This document shows, one piece after another, positions 1 through 6,922 of a DNA stretch of 28,858 bases; within the stretch, counting starts at the first letter, position 1; each line of letters begins with the position of its first letter. The notes under the pieces were generated by a model that had not been told where the DNA came from, made no database searches, and was given only the letters and a program-made list of their open reading frames with translations. The position numbers and the translations under genes were made by a program. The DNA comes from an uncultured bacterium (GTDB lineage: Bacteria > Actinomycetota > Coriobacteriia > Coriobacteriales > Coriobacteriaceae): positions 1 to 28,858 of the forward strand of contig CAJMPF010000002.1 of assembly GCA_905215195.1 (NCBI GenBank). The letters run 5' to 3'.

Positions 1-276
1 GTCGGTCACCGTCGCTACCATGCCGTGCTCGCTCCGCTCGACGGCGACCTGACCGTCGAGGTTGCCCCCAAGGCAGGCCTCACCTGCACCCGCGCTTACA
101 GCGATATCGATGATCGCGAGCGCTTTGAGGGGGCGGGGGAGACCGTGACGATTCCCGCCGGCGGCGTTGCCGTCGTCGAAATTGACGAGGCCTACCGTGT
201 CGTGGCCGATGCCGCGGATCCCCGCGTCGTGGTACTGCACGTGACGGTCGAAGGTTATTCCTTCCCCAACAAGTAG
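1..276 (+). CDS. EbgC / YhcH-YjgK-YiaL family protein, 3' part only
   Basis: The frame is open from the first base, so the 5' part lies outside the window; about 91 residues remain. The fragment contains GHRRYH near its start, then a stretch ending in GAGETV, a DEAYR motif and a C-terminus VTVEGYSFPNK. These line up, from memory, with the C-terminal half of E. coli EbgC (GHRRY, GCGETV, HEAYR, KVTIEDGYFHNK), the small beta subunit of evolved beta-galactosidase. This family forms a cupin-like fold acting on or sensing sugars; many members belong to sialic acid or uronate loci and the exact substrate is not readable here. An in-frame ATG at 25 is internal to the conserved domain and is not a real start. 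Confidence 0.75.
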   Translation, partial: VGHRRYHAVLAPLDGDLTVEVAPKAGLTCTRAYSDIDDRERFEGAGETVTIPAGGVAVVEIDEAYRVVADAADPRVVVLHVTVEGYSFPNK

Positions 277-309
277 TATTCGTCCGCCTGGACGTTTGCT
301 TCGCGCCGT

Positions 310-353
310 TAAGGGGGATGGCTTTGTTGACTCCCTTTTCCCCATTCCCCTTA
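310..353 (+). terminator. Hairpin after the EbgC-like gene
   Basis: Arms TAAGGGGGATGG (310-321) and CCATTCCCCTTA (342-353) pair with one mismatch around a 20-base loop. No T-run follows, so it could be a weak terminator or an mRNA 3'-end structure. The rest of the 277-429 gap shows no other clear signal. Confidence 0.3.
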
Positions 354-429
354 GCAGGTGCGCCGTCCGTGTTTGCACTTGCAGCTCGGACGGGTTTAGA
401 TGACATTTAATAGATGATTGGGAGGGCTT

Positions 430-1893
430 ATGAGCTCTGAAAAACGAGGAACGATTGGTTCGTTCGCTCTGCTGGGCATGACGGTCGCCGCCGTGTTCGG
501 TATCAAGAACATCATCAACAACAACGCGGCCATCGGCTTAGCAGCCGCGCCGTCGTTCTTCTTCGCCACGCTTTTGTACTTTGTCCCCTATACCCTGGTT
601 ACCGCCGAGTTCGTCGGCCTTAACAAGGACTCCGAGTCGGGCGTGTACGCATGGGTTAAGACCTCGATGGGTGGTCGCTGGGCGTTCCTGACGGCATTTA
701 GCTACTGGTTCGTTAACCTGTTCTTCTTTGCGTCCGTCCTGCCCAACGTCATCATCTACGCGAGCTACGTGTTCTTTGGTGCCAATGCTGAGCTTTCGCA
801 GCTGTGGATCACCATTATCGAGATCGTTGTCTTTGCTATCGCCACGTGGGTTTCGACCAAGGGCGCTAAGTGGATCGGCTCCATTTCCTCCTTCGGTTCG
901 ACCGCGGCTCTCGGCCTGACCGCCGTGTTCATCCTGCTGTCCCTGGCTGCTGCCTTTGGCGGCGTTGAGTTCGCTACGGCTCCTACTCCCGCTAACATGG
1001 CTCCCGACATGAGCAACTTCGCAACTGCGTGGGGCTTCTTCGGTACGCTTGCCTGGATCATCCAGGGCGTTGGCGGCGCTGAGTCTGTCGGCGTGTTCCT
1101 TAACGACCTTAAGGGTGGCGTCAAGGCCTTCGTGCGCACCGTCGTTATCGCCGGTCTGACCATCGGCCTTCTGTATGCAGGCGCTTCGCTGCTGGTTAAC
1201 CTGTTCATCCCCGAGGGCGGCGTTGCCATCTCCACCGGTATCTTCGACGTATTCGGCGCTGTCTTTGCCCACTTTGGCATTCCCATGGAAGTGTCTACGC
1301 GCGCCATCGGCTTGATCCTTCTCGCCGCCACGCTGGGCTCCCTCATGATGTGGACCTCTGCTCCCATCAAGGTTTTCTTCACCGAGATCCCCAAGGGTGT
1401 CTTTGGTAGCAAGATCGTCGAGCTCAACGAGCACGGCATTCCCGCCCGCGCTGCCTGGCTGCAGTTCGCCATCGTCGTCCCCATCCTGATCATCCCGGCC
1501 CTGGGCTCCGGTAACCTCGACGACCTGCTCATGATCGTCACCAACATGACGGCTGCCACCGCTCTGCTCCCGCCGCTGCTGATCCTGCTTGCCTACTTTA
1601 TGTTGCGCAAGAACTTCGACGCTGCTCCCCGTGGCTTCCGCATGGGTTCGCGCACCTTTGGCCTGGTCATTGCTGCATTCCTGCTTGTGGTCTTCTGCTT
1701 CGTGCTTATCTGCGGCACCATTCCGCTCGATCAGCCGCTGTGGCTGACGCTGGTCTACAACGTCGGCGGCGTGGTTGTCTTCCTGGGCCTTGCCGTGATG
1801 TGGTACAACCGCTACATCAACCGCCTGCGCGAAACCGATCCCGAGGCTGCTGAGAACGAGCTTCGCCCCTCCGTCCTCGACATGATGGAGTAG
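430..1893 (+). CDS. APC-superfamily amino acid permease/antiporter
   Basis: A 487-residue integral membrane protein with about 12 hydrophobic segments across its length. It has the look of the APC superfamily glutamate/GABA-antiporter and YjeM-like group: a first helix with an unwound glycine-rich stretch (LLGMTVAAVFGIKN), a long aromatic-rich second and third helix, and a GGAESVGVF motif in the middle, typical of helix 6 in APC transporters. The likely role is proton- or exchange-coupled transport of an amino acid or amine at the cytoplasmic membrane; the substrate cannot be told. The ATG start is chosen because GGAGGG sits four bases upstream; the in-frame TTG 12 bases earlier overlaps that ribosome site. 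It is monocistronic, closed by a strong terminator. Confidence 0.8.
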   Translation: MSSEKRGTIGSFALLGMTVAAVFGIKNIINNNAAIGLAAAPSFFFATLLYFVPYTLVTAEFVGLNKDSESGVYAWVKTSMGGRWAFLTAFSYWFVNLFFFASVLPNVIIYASYVFFGANAELSQLWITIIEIVVFAIATWVSTKGAKWIGSISSFGSTAALGLTAVFILLSLAAAFGGVEFATAPTPANMAPDMSNFATAWGFFGTLAWIIQGVGGAESVGVFLNDLKGGVKAFVRTVVIAGLTIGLLYAGASLLVNLFIPEGGVAISTGIFDVFGAVFAHFGIPMEVSTRAIGLILLAATLGSLMMWTSAPIKVFFTEIPKGVFGSKIVELNEHGIPARAAWLQFAIVVPILIIPALGSGNLDDLLMIVTNMTAATALLPPLLILLAYFMLRKNFDAAPRGFRMGSRTFGLVIAAFLLVVFCFVLICGTIPLDQPLWLTLVYNVGGVVVFLGLAVMWYNRYINRLRETDPEAAENELRPSVLDMME

Positions 1894-1940
1894 CGGCTAG
1901 GATTAATCTACGGCTGTGGAATAAATCGATTCCCTTTCCT

Positions 1941-1970
1941 AAGGAGGGGCCTTACGAGGCCCCTCCTTTT
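1941..1970 (+). terminator. Rho-independent terminator of the permease gene
   Basis: A perfect 11-bp stem AAGGAGGGGCC / GGCCCCTCCTT with a 6-base loop runs into TTTT. Confidence 0.9.
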
Positions 1971-1997
1971 GTGTTTTGGAGCATGGTTTTGGACCCT

Positions 1998-2217
1998 GTG
2001 GGCAAAAAATGCCAAATATGAGTACTGTTGCAAAAGAGGTGTCATATTTTTCGGCCTGTTCTGAGCAAAAATGGGCTCAAAATCAATTTACCTAACCCCC
2101 CTTAAAGGGCGTTTGACGGCTTTCAACCTCCTCGAATCGCTCAAAGTAAGCAATTTACTCTCGATTTTGCTGCTACTAAATTGGTGACAGTACTCATATT
2201 TGCCACTTTTTGACCAC
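1998..2217. repeat. 220-bp MITE-like element with 34-bp terminal inverted repeats
   Basis: The ends (1998-2031 and 2184-2217) are inverted copies matching at about 29 of 34 bases, with a perfect 15-bp core AAATATGAGTACTGT (2014-2028) and its complement (2187-2201). The 150 bases between are AT-richer than the genes on either side, contain a small hairpin (TGAGC ... GCTCA near 2065) and encode no protein I can find. No clear target-site duplication is visible. It fills most of the gap between the permease terminator and the HPr-like gene. It could be a non-autonomous mobile element or a structured intergenic repeat. Confidence 0.6.
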
Positions 2218-2315
2218 GAGGTGTTCAGAGGGGCTCTCGACAAGCATCTAACGCTACAATAACTACCACGTGGCTGGGTTTTGCCGGCCGAATGTGCGAT
2301 GTCGTGGGAGGGGAC

Positions 2316-2564
2316 ATGGTCGAGTTTACAAAGACGATTAAAGATCCGTTGGGATTACATGCCCGCCCGGTTGCGCTGCTCTATGACATCATTGCCAAGC
2401 ATCGTAGCGACGTGTCGGTCAGCATCGGTGACCGTCATACCGACGGTCGCGACGTTATGGGCCTCATGGCTCTCTACGGCGAGTGCGGCGAGGACATCAT
2501 CTTCCGCGTTTCGGGCGTAGACGAGGCTTCCTGCGTTACGTCGATCAGAAATCTCTCACTCTAA
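2316..2564 (+). CDS. HPr-like phosphocarrier protein with Asp46
   Basis: The 82-residue product covers a whole HPr domain. GLHARPV places the active-site histidine at residue 15, the same number as in classical HPr, with Arg17 conserved. That histidine is phosphorylated by enzyme I and passes phosphate to sugar-specific enzymes II. The second signature, KSIMGVMSL in Bacillus subtilis, reads RDVMGLMAL here, so the regulatory Ser46 is replaced by Asp46; the alignment between the two motifs needs no gaps. The ATG start has GGGAGGGG just upstream, and an upstream in-frame ATG at 2292 lacks one. No enzyme I, HPr kinase or other PTS gene is nearby. It could be a general HPr or a regulatory paralogue of the Crh type, although Crh lacks the active-site histidine. 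Confidence 0.88.
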   Translation: MVEFTKTIKDPLGLHARPVALLYDIIAKHRSDVSVSIGDRHTDGRDVMGLMALYGECGEDIIFRVSGVDEASCVTSIRNLSL

Positions 2565-2571
2565 GCATGAT

Positions 2572-2609
2572 AGGGCGTGGTAAAGGATGGTCCTTTGCCG
2601 TGCCCTTTT
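2572..2609 (+). terminator. Rho-independent terminator of the HPr-like gene
   Basis: An imperfect stem AGGGCGTGGTAAAGGA / TCCTTTGCCGTGCCCT with a 3-base loop is followed by TTTTG. Confidence 0.8.
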
Positions 2610-2656
2610 GTTTCGTATAGGAAACTTTTTCGAAATCTGAATGGGGACCCTTTCCA

Positions 2657-2710
2657 AAAAGTTAACCACGTGTTAGTTTACTAAAGCGAACATAGGCGTG
2701 GTTAACTTTT
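2657..2710. promoter_or_regulatory. Nested inverted repeats upstream of the first feoA
   Basis: Perfect 14-bp arms AAAAGTTAACCACG (2657-2670) and CGTGGTTAACTTTT (2697-2710) flank 26 bases. Inside lies a smaller dyad, TTAGTTTACTAA (2673-2684), whose TTAG...CTAA ends resemble half-sites of DtxR/IdeR-type iron boxes. The position just before an iron-uptake operon suggests an operator or promoter region, but I cannot place a convincing -35/-10 pair. Confidence 0.5.
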
Positions 2711-2752
2711 ACCGCGTCGATGTTGAGGATGAACTGACGTTAGGAGCCACTC

Positions 2753-2995
2753 ATGTCTTGCGGACCGCAGATGCCGGCAATGCCGCTTTCGATGGTAAAA
2801 GCGGGCGAAACCGTGCGCGTGTCTCGCGTAAAGGGCAATGAGGATATGAAGCACCACCTCAAGGACCTCGGCTTTGTCGAGGGCAACGAAATCCACGTGG
2901 TGAGCTCGAGCGGCGCCAATATCATCGTCACGGTGCTGGGCGCACGCTTTGGCATCGATTCCAAGGTTGCCATGCACATCATGACCGTCGGTTAG
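2753..2995 (+). CDS. feoA: FeoA domain protein (first copy)
   Basis: An 80-residue protein with a FeoA SH3-like domain: AGETVRVSRVKGNEDMKHHLKDLGFVEGNEIHVV-type sequence, with the family hallmark of a short helix carrying an LKDLGF motif followed by G-x-x-I, and a C-terminal strand that repeats the barrel (KVAMHIMTV). FeoA proteins are small cytosolic partners of the FeoB ferrous iron channel. GGAG lies nine bases before the ATG. The second feoA starts 39 bases after its stop, so the two are likely co-transcribed. The N-terminal MSCGPQMPAMPLS extension with one cysteine is longer than in the second copy. Confidence 0.9.
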   Translation: MSCGPQMPAMPLSMVKAGETVRVSRVKGNEDMKHHLKDLGFVEGNEIHVVSSSGANIIVTVLGARFGIDSKVAMHIMTVG

Positions 2996-3034
2996 TCTGC
3001 AGCATTTCATAAAAACCGAAAGGGGGACAAGAGG

Positions 3035-3256
3035 ATGAAGACGTTGGGTGACGTTAAGGTGGGCGAGAGCTCCACCATCGTCAAGCTTCACGGTGAGGGT
3101 GCGCTTCGCCGCCACCTTATGGACCTGGGCCTCATCAAGGGCACTTCGTTCAAGGTCGTGAAGGTTGCGCCGCTCGGTGATCCGGTCGAGATCAACGTGC
3201 GCGGCTACGAGCTTTCCATCCGCAAGGAGGAGGCCGCCGTCGTCGAGGTCCAGTAA
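3035..3256 (+). CDS. feoA: FeoA domain protein (second copy)
   Basis: A 73-residue FeoA protein. It shows the usual order: short N-terminal strand (TLGDVKVGESSTIVKL), helix with RRHLMDLGLIKGTSF, and C-terminal strands PVEINVRGYELSIRKEEA, where the GYELSIRK-type ending is diagnostic of FeoA. It differs clearly from the first copy, so the pair is an old duplication rather than a recent one. AGGGGGACAAGAGG precedes the start. It should act on FeoB, encoded 122 bases downstream; a candidate iron box lies in that gap. Confidence 0.93.
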   Translation: MKTLGDVKVGESSTIVKLHGEGALRRHLMDLGLIKGTSFKVVKVAPLGDPVEINVRGYELSIRKEEAAVVEVQ

Positions 3257-3284
3257 GGGCTCACGACGTATATTTCTGCAGATA

Positions 3285-3306
3285 AAGTTAGGTTTTTCTA
3301 ACTTAA
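3285..3306. promoter_or_regulatory. DtxR/IdeR-like iron box between feoA and feoB
   Basis: The dyad AAGTTAG (3285-3291) / CTAACTT (3298-3304) is nearly symmetrical. Read from 3288 to 3306, TTAGGTTTTTCTAACTTAA matches the published DtxR/IdeR consensus TTAGGTTAGCCTAACCTAA at 15 of 19 bases by my count. This suggests that feoB has its own iron-repressed promoter in addition to read-through from feoA. A GC-rich hairpin (3333-3340 with 3351-3358) follows in the leader. Confidence 0.6.
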
Positions 3307-3378
3307 TGCAGCATTTTGAAGCACATTATCCAGCCCGTGCGGAGAAAGCAGCGCGGGCACACAAGGAAGAAGGATTGA

Positions 3379-5706
3379 ATGGCGGATTCTCAGATCCATG
3401 TCGCACTGGCGGGTAACCCCAACTGCGGCAAGACCACGCTTTTCAACCTGATCACCGGCGCCAACGGCTACGTTGGCAACTGGCCCGGCGTCACGGTTGA
3501 GAAAAAGGAGGCCAAGCTCCTAAGCGACAAGAACGTTACCATCACGGACCTCCCTGGTATCTACTCGCTTTCCCCCTACAGCCCCGAGGAGCAGTGCTCG
3601 CGCGACTACCTCATGAGCGGCGAGCCCGATGTTGTCGTCCAGGTTGTCGACGCCACCAACCTCGAGCGCAACCTGTACCTGGCGCTTCAGGTCATCGAGA
3701 CCGGCCTGCCCGTGGTCGTTGCCCTCAACATGGCCGACCTGGTCGAGAAGAACGGCGATAAGATCGACACGGACAAGCTCTCCAAGAAGCTCGGCTGCCC
3801 GGTCATGATGATCTCGGCTCTTAAGAACAAGGGCATCAAGGAGCTCTTCGAGCAGGTCAAGAAGTCCGCTGCTTCTAAGGGCCAGGTGCCGGAGCACAAG
3901 TTCGACTCCTCCATCGAGGACGTTCTGGACCACATCGAGAACAACCTTCCGGCGAGCGTTCCCGCCAACAAGCGTCGTTACTACGCCGTCAAGCTGTTTG
4001 AGCGCGACGCGGACGCCTGCAAGCTCATCAACCTCACCAAGGAGAAGGCCGCTCGCGTGGAGCAGCTGGTCGCCCGGTGCGAGCAGGACTGCGATGACGA
4101 CGCCGAGTCCATCATCACCGGCGAGCGCTATGGCGTCATCGCGCACATTATCGACGAGTGCCTCACTAAGGCTCCGGCCAAGATGAGCACCTCCGAGAAG
4201 ATCGACCGCGTGGTTACCAACCGTATCTTGGGCCTGCCGATCTTTGTGGTCATCATGTTCTGCGTGTACTACATCGCCGTTTCCACCCTGGGCGGCACGG
4301 TGACCGACTTCACCAACGATCAGCTCTTCGGCACCGACGGCTGGTACGTGCTCGGTCAGGGCCGCGACGCCTACGACGCGGCCGTCGAGGCTGCGGGCGA
4401 CGATGCCGACTCGGTTGACCCAGCGCAGTACGGCCCCTATGTCCCGGGTATCACCACCGTGGTGCACGACGCCCTTGTGGCGGGCGGCACCGAGGACGGT
4501 GGCCTGGTCGATTCGCTGGTCTGCGACGGCATCGTCGCCGGCCTGGGTGCCATCTTCGGCTTTGTGCCGCAGATGTTCCTGCTCTTTGTGATGCTGTCCT
4601 TCCTGGAGGACTGCGGCTATATGGCCCGCGTCGCCTTTATCATGGACCGCGTGTTTCGCCGCTTTGGCCTGTCCGGTAAGTCCTTTATCCCCATGCTCGT
4701 GTCCTCGGGCTGCGGCGTTCCCGGCGTCATGGCCACCAAGACCATCGAGAACGAGAAGGACCGCCGCATGACGGTCATGACCACCACGTTTATTCCCTGT
4801 GGCGCCAAGCTGCCGATCATCGCCCTGCTCATGGGTTCCATCATCGGCGATTCTTCCACCACCGCCGCGTGGATCAGTCCGCTCTTCTACTTCCTGGGCG
4901 TCTTTGCCGTCATCGCCTCGGGCCTCATGCTCAAAAAGACCAAGCTCTTCGCCGGTCGCCCGACGCCGTTTGTTATGGAGCTTCCTGCCTACCACTTCCC
5001 GGCGATCCGTTCTTGGGCGCTGCACGTGTGGGAGCGCTGCTGGGCCTTTATCAAGAAGGCCGGCACGGTCATCTTCGCGTCCACTGTCGTGGTTTGGTTC
5101 CTGTCCAACTTTGGTAGCTACAACGGTTCCTTTGGCTACCTGCCCGCGATGGACGGCATCTCCGAGGAGTTCATGGACTACTCCGTGCTTGCCATGCTCG
5201 GCAACCTGGTCTCCTGGATCTTCGCCCCGCTTGGCTTTAGCACCTGGCAGGCAACAGCGCTGTCCGTCTCGGGCCTTGTCGCCAAGGAGAACGTCGTCGC
5301 CACCGCCGGCTCGCTGCTGTCCGTGGCTGATGCCGCCGAGACCGACCCGAGCCTGTGGACCGCGTTTGCCGGCATGTTCCCCACCATGGGCGCCTGCGTC
5401 GCCTTTGGCGCGTTCAACCTGCTGTGCGCTCCATGCTTTGCTGCCATGGGTGCCATCCGCAACCAGATGGATTCCGGCAAGTGGTTCGCGATTGCCATCG
5501 GTTACGAGTGCGCCTTTGCTTGGGTGATCGGCCTGTTCATCAACCAGTTCTATAACCTGCTTGTGTTGGGACAGTTTGGTATCTGGACGGTTGTGGCCAT
5601 CGTGCTGCTGGTTGCGATGCTCTTCCAGATCTTCCGTCCCATGCCAAAGCATGCATGGACCGACGAGGACGAGACTAACACTGCTTCCGCCGCGGTTTCC
5701 GCTTAA
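3379..5706 (+). CDS. feoB: Ferrous iron transporter FeoB
   Basis: A 775-residue protein of normal FeoB length. The N-terminal G domain has G1 GNPNCGKT (12-19), G3 DLPG (57-60) and G4 NMAD (117-120). After a helical GDI-like segment come the membrane helices with the two Gate repeats, including SGCGVPGVMATKTI and the following MTTTFIPCGAKLP, which are signatures of the permease. GTP binding and hydrolysis control Fe2+ entry across the cytoplasmic membrane. An acidic, probably extracytoplasmic loop (about residues 312-370, rich in D, A and G) between the first helix and the first Gate looks longer than usual. GGAAGAAGGA precedes the ATG. A terminator follows directly, so the operon ends here. 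Confidence 0.97.
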   Translation: MADSQIHVALAGNPNCGKTTLFNLITGANGYVGNWPGVTVEKKEAKLLSDKNVTITDLPGIYSLSPYSPEEQCSRDYLMSGEPDVVVQVVDATNLERNLYLALQVIETGLPVVVALNMADLVEKNGDKIDTDKLSKKLGCPVMMISALKNKGIKELFEQVKKSAASKGQVPEHKFDSSIEDVLDHIENNLPASVPANKRRYYAVKLFERDADACKLINLTKEKAARVEQLVARCEQDCDDDAESIITGERYGVIAHIIDECLTKAPAKMSTSEKIDRVVTNRILGLPIFVVIMFCVYYIAVSTLGGTVTDFTNDQLFGTDGWYVLGQGRDAYDAAVEAAGDDADSVDPAQYGPYVPGITTVVHDALVAGGTEDGGLVDSLVCDGIVAGLGAIFGFVPQMFLLFVMLSFLEDCGYMARVAFIMDRVFRRFGLSGKSFIPMLVSSGCGVPGVMATKTIENEKDRRMTVMTTTFIPCGAKLPIIALLMGSIIGDSSTTAAWISPLFYFLGVFAVIASGLMLKKTKLFAGRPTPFVMELPAYHFPAIRSWALHVWERCWAFIKKAGTVIFASTVVVWFLSNFGSYNGSFGYLPAMDGISEEFMDYSVLAMLGNLVSWIFAPLGFSTWQATALSVSGLVAKENVVATAGSLLSVADAAETDPSLWTAFAGMFPTMGACVAFGAFNLLCAPCFAAMGAIRNQMDSGKWFAIAIGYECAFAWVIGLFINQFYNLLVLGQFGIWTVVAIVLLVAMLFQIFRPMPKHAWTDEDETNTASAAVSA

Positions 5707-5735
5707 GTCCGAATAAGGATTAGCCCCTTTTCACG

Positions 5736-5773
5736 AGCCCGGGTGTCCCAGCGACACTCGGGCTTTTGTTTTA
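5736..5773 (+). terminator. Rho-independent terminator of feoB
   Basis: Stem AGCCCGGGTGTC / GACACTCGGGCT with one mismatch, then TTTTGTTTT. Confidence 0.9.
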
Positions 5774-5797
5774 ACCGCTAGGCAATTTCGTTATAAT
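5769..5797 (+). promoter_or_regulatory. Sigma-70 promoter of the glycosyltransferase module
   Basis: A perfect -10 hexamer TATAAT (5792-5797) lies 17 bases after a weak -35 TTTTAA (5769-5774). It sits directly behind the feoB terminator and about 40 bases before the first glycosyltransferase gene. Confidence 0.55.
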
Positions 5798-5836
5798 CGA
5801 CGTCCGCAAATCGATTCATTATGTTGGAGAATCCAT

Positions 5837-6910
5837 TTGATCATGGCAGATATCGACAATAGGATAGCTTTGGTGATTCCCGCGTATGAGCCGAGTGGTC
5901 GGCTGGCCGCACTACTTGAGGAGCTCGTGCTCGGATGGCCGGGACCGATCGTTGTGGTGGATGACGGGAGCAGCGCGTCCTGTTCTGTGGTGTTTGACCG
6001 CGCCCGCGCGCTTGGTGCTACGGTTCTTGTCCACGGGCTCAACCGCGGCAAAGGTGCGGCCCTTAAGACTGCCTTTTCTTATCTCTTGGAACAGGTCCCG
6101 ACTGTTGCGGGGGCCGTCACGGCAGATGCCGATGGTCAGCATTTGCCTGCCGATATCCGCGCCGTTGCGCGCGAACTCGGTTTGCACCAGGACTCGTTGG
6201 TGCTTGGCTGTCGCCGATTCGACGGTAATGGCGTCCCTGCGCGCAGTAAGCTCGGTAACAATTTTATGCTTGGGGCCATGCGCGTGCTCTGCGGTGTCGA
6301 TGTGAGTGATACGCAGACGGGCTTACGTGGCCTTCCGGCGTCGCTTATGCGCCGTATGCTCGCTGTGGTGCGAGACGGATATGAGTTCGAGACAGAGATG
6401 CTTGTGCTGGCGCGGCGTGCGGGTGGCATCTTCGAGGTTCCCATTACCACGGTCTACGAGGGCGACAACGAGGCATCACATTTCCGTCCCGTTGTTGATT
6501 CGCTTCGCGTGCTCGGTGTCTTATTCTCTGCGTTTGCGCGCTACACGCTCTCTTCGCTCTGCACATCGTTGTTGGATTGGGCACTGTTCTCTGCGCTCGT
6601 ACTCCTATGGTCGCATGGTGTCGCGACCAGCGCAGCCATCGTGTGGGCAACCGTCGTTGCGCGGGTCGTCTCGGCATTTGTCAACTATATGCTGAATCGA
6701 AATATCGTCTTCAAAGCGGATAATTCCAGCTGTTCTCGGAGCCTTTGCCGCTATATTGCCCTGTGCGCAGCTTGTATGTTGGCGAGCGCAGCTCTCGTCC
6801 TCTTGATTTCCGTTGCACTGCCCATACCGGTCTTCATCATCAAACCGTTTGTTGATACGGCATTGTTCTTTGCTAACTACCGTATCCAGCAGTCATGGGT
6901 CTTTGAATAG
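5837..6910 (+). CDS. GT2 polyprenyl-phosphate glycosyltransferase fused to GtrA-like membrane domain
   Basis: The first 215 residues or so are a GT-A glycosyltransferase of family 2, like dolichol-phosphate mannose synthase: VIPAYEPSGR near the start, VVVDDGSS (about 39-46), NRGKGAALKTAF, DADGQH (about 97-102, holding the metal-binding DxD) and SDTQTGLRG. The last 130 residues hold about four membrane helices with a GtrA look (FVNYMLNRNIVF ... NYRIQQSWVF). The expected reaction is transfer of a sugar from a nucleotide donor to undecaprenyl phosphate, and the GtrA part may help flip the lipid-linked sugar outward. TTG at 5837 is 7 bases after GGAG and is preferred; an ATG two codons later is the alternative. 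The next gene follows after 12 bases. Confidence 0.85.
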   Translation: MIMADIDNRIALVIPAYEPSGRLAALLEELVLGWPGPIVVVDDGSSASCSVVFDRARALGATVLVHGLNRGKGAALKTAFSYLLEQVPTVAGAVTADADGQHLPADIRAVARELGLHQDSLVLGCRRFDGNGVPARSKLGNNFMLGAMRVLCGVDVSDTQTGLRGLPASLMRRMLAVVRDGYEFETEMLVLARRAGGIFEVPITTVYEGDNEASHFRPVVDSLRVLGVLFSAFARYTLSSLCTSLLDWALFSALVLLWSHGVATSAAIVWATVVARVVSAFVNYMLNRNIVFKADNSSCSRSLCRYIALCAACMLASAALVLLISVALPIPVFIIKPFVDTALFFANYRIQQSWVFE

Positions 6911-6922
6911 GGGGATGATTCC

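Noticed and set aside
2740..3115. Minus-strand frames opposite the feoA genes
   Set aside because: They overlap two recognisable FeoA domains and have no ribosome sites.
3520..5652. Long minus-strand frame opposite feoB
   Set aside because: Same antisense composition effect; feoB on the + strand is certain.
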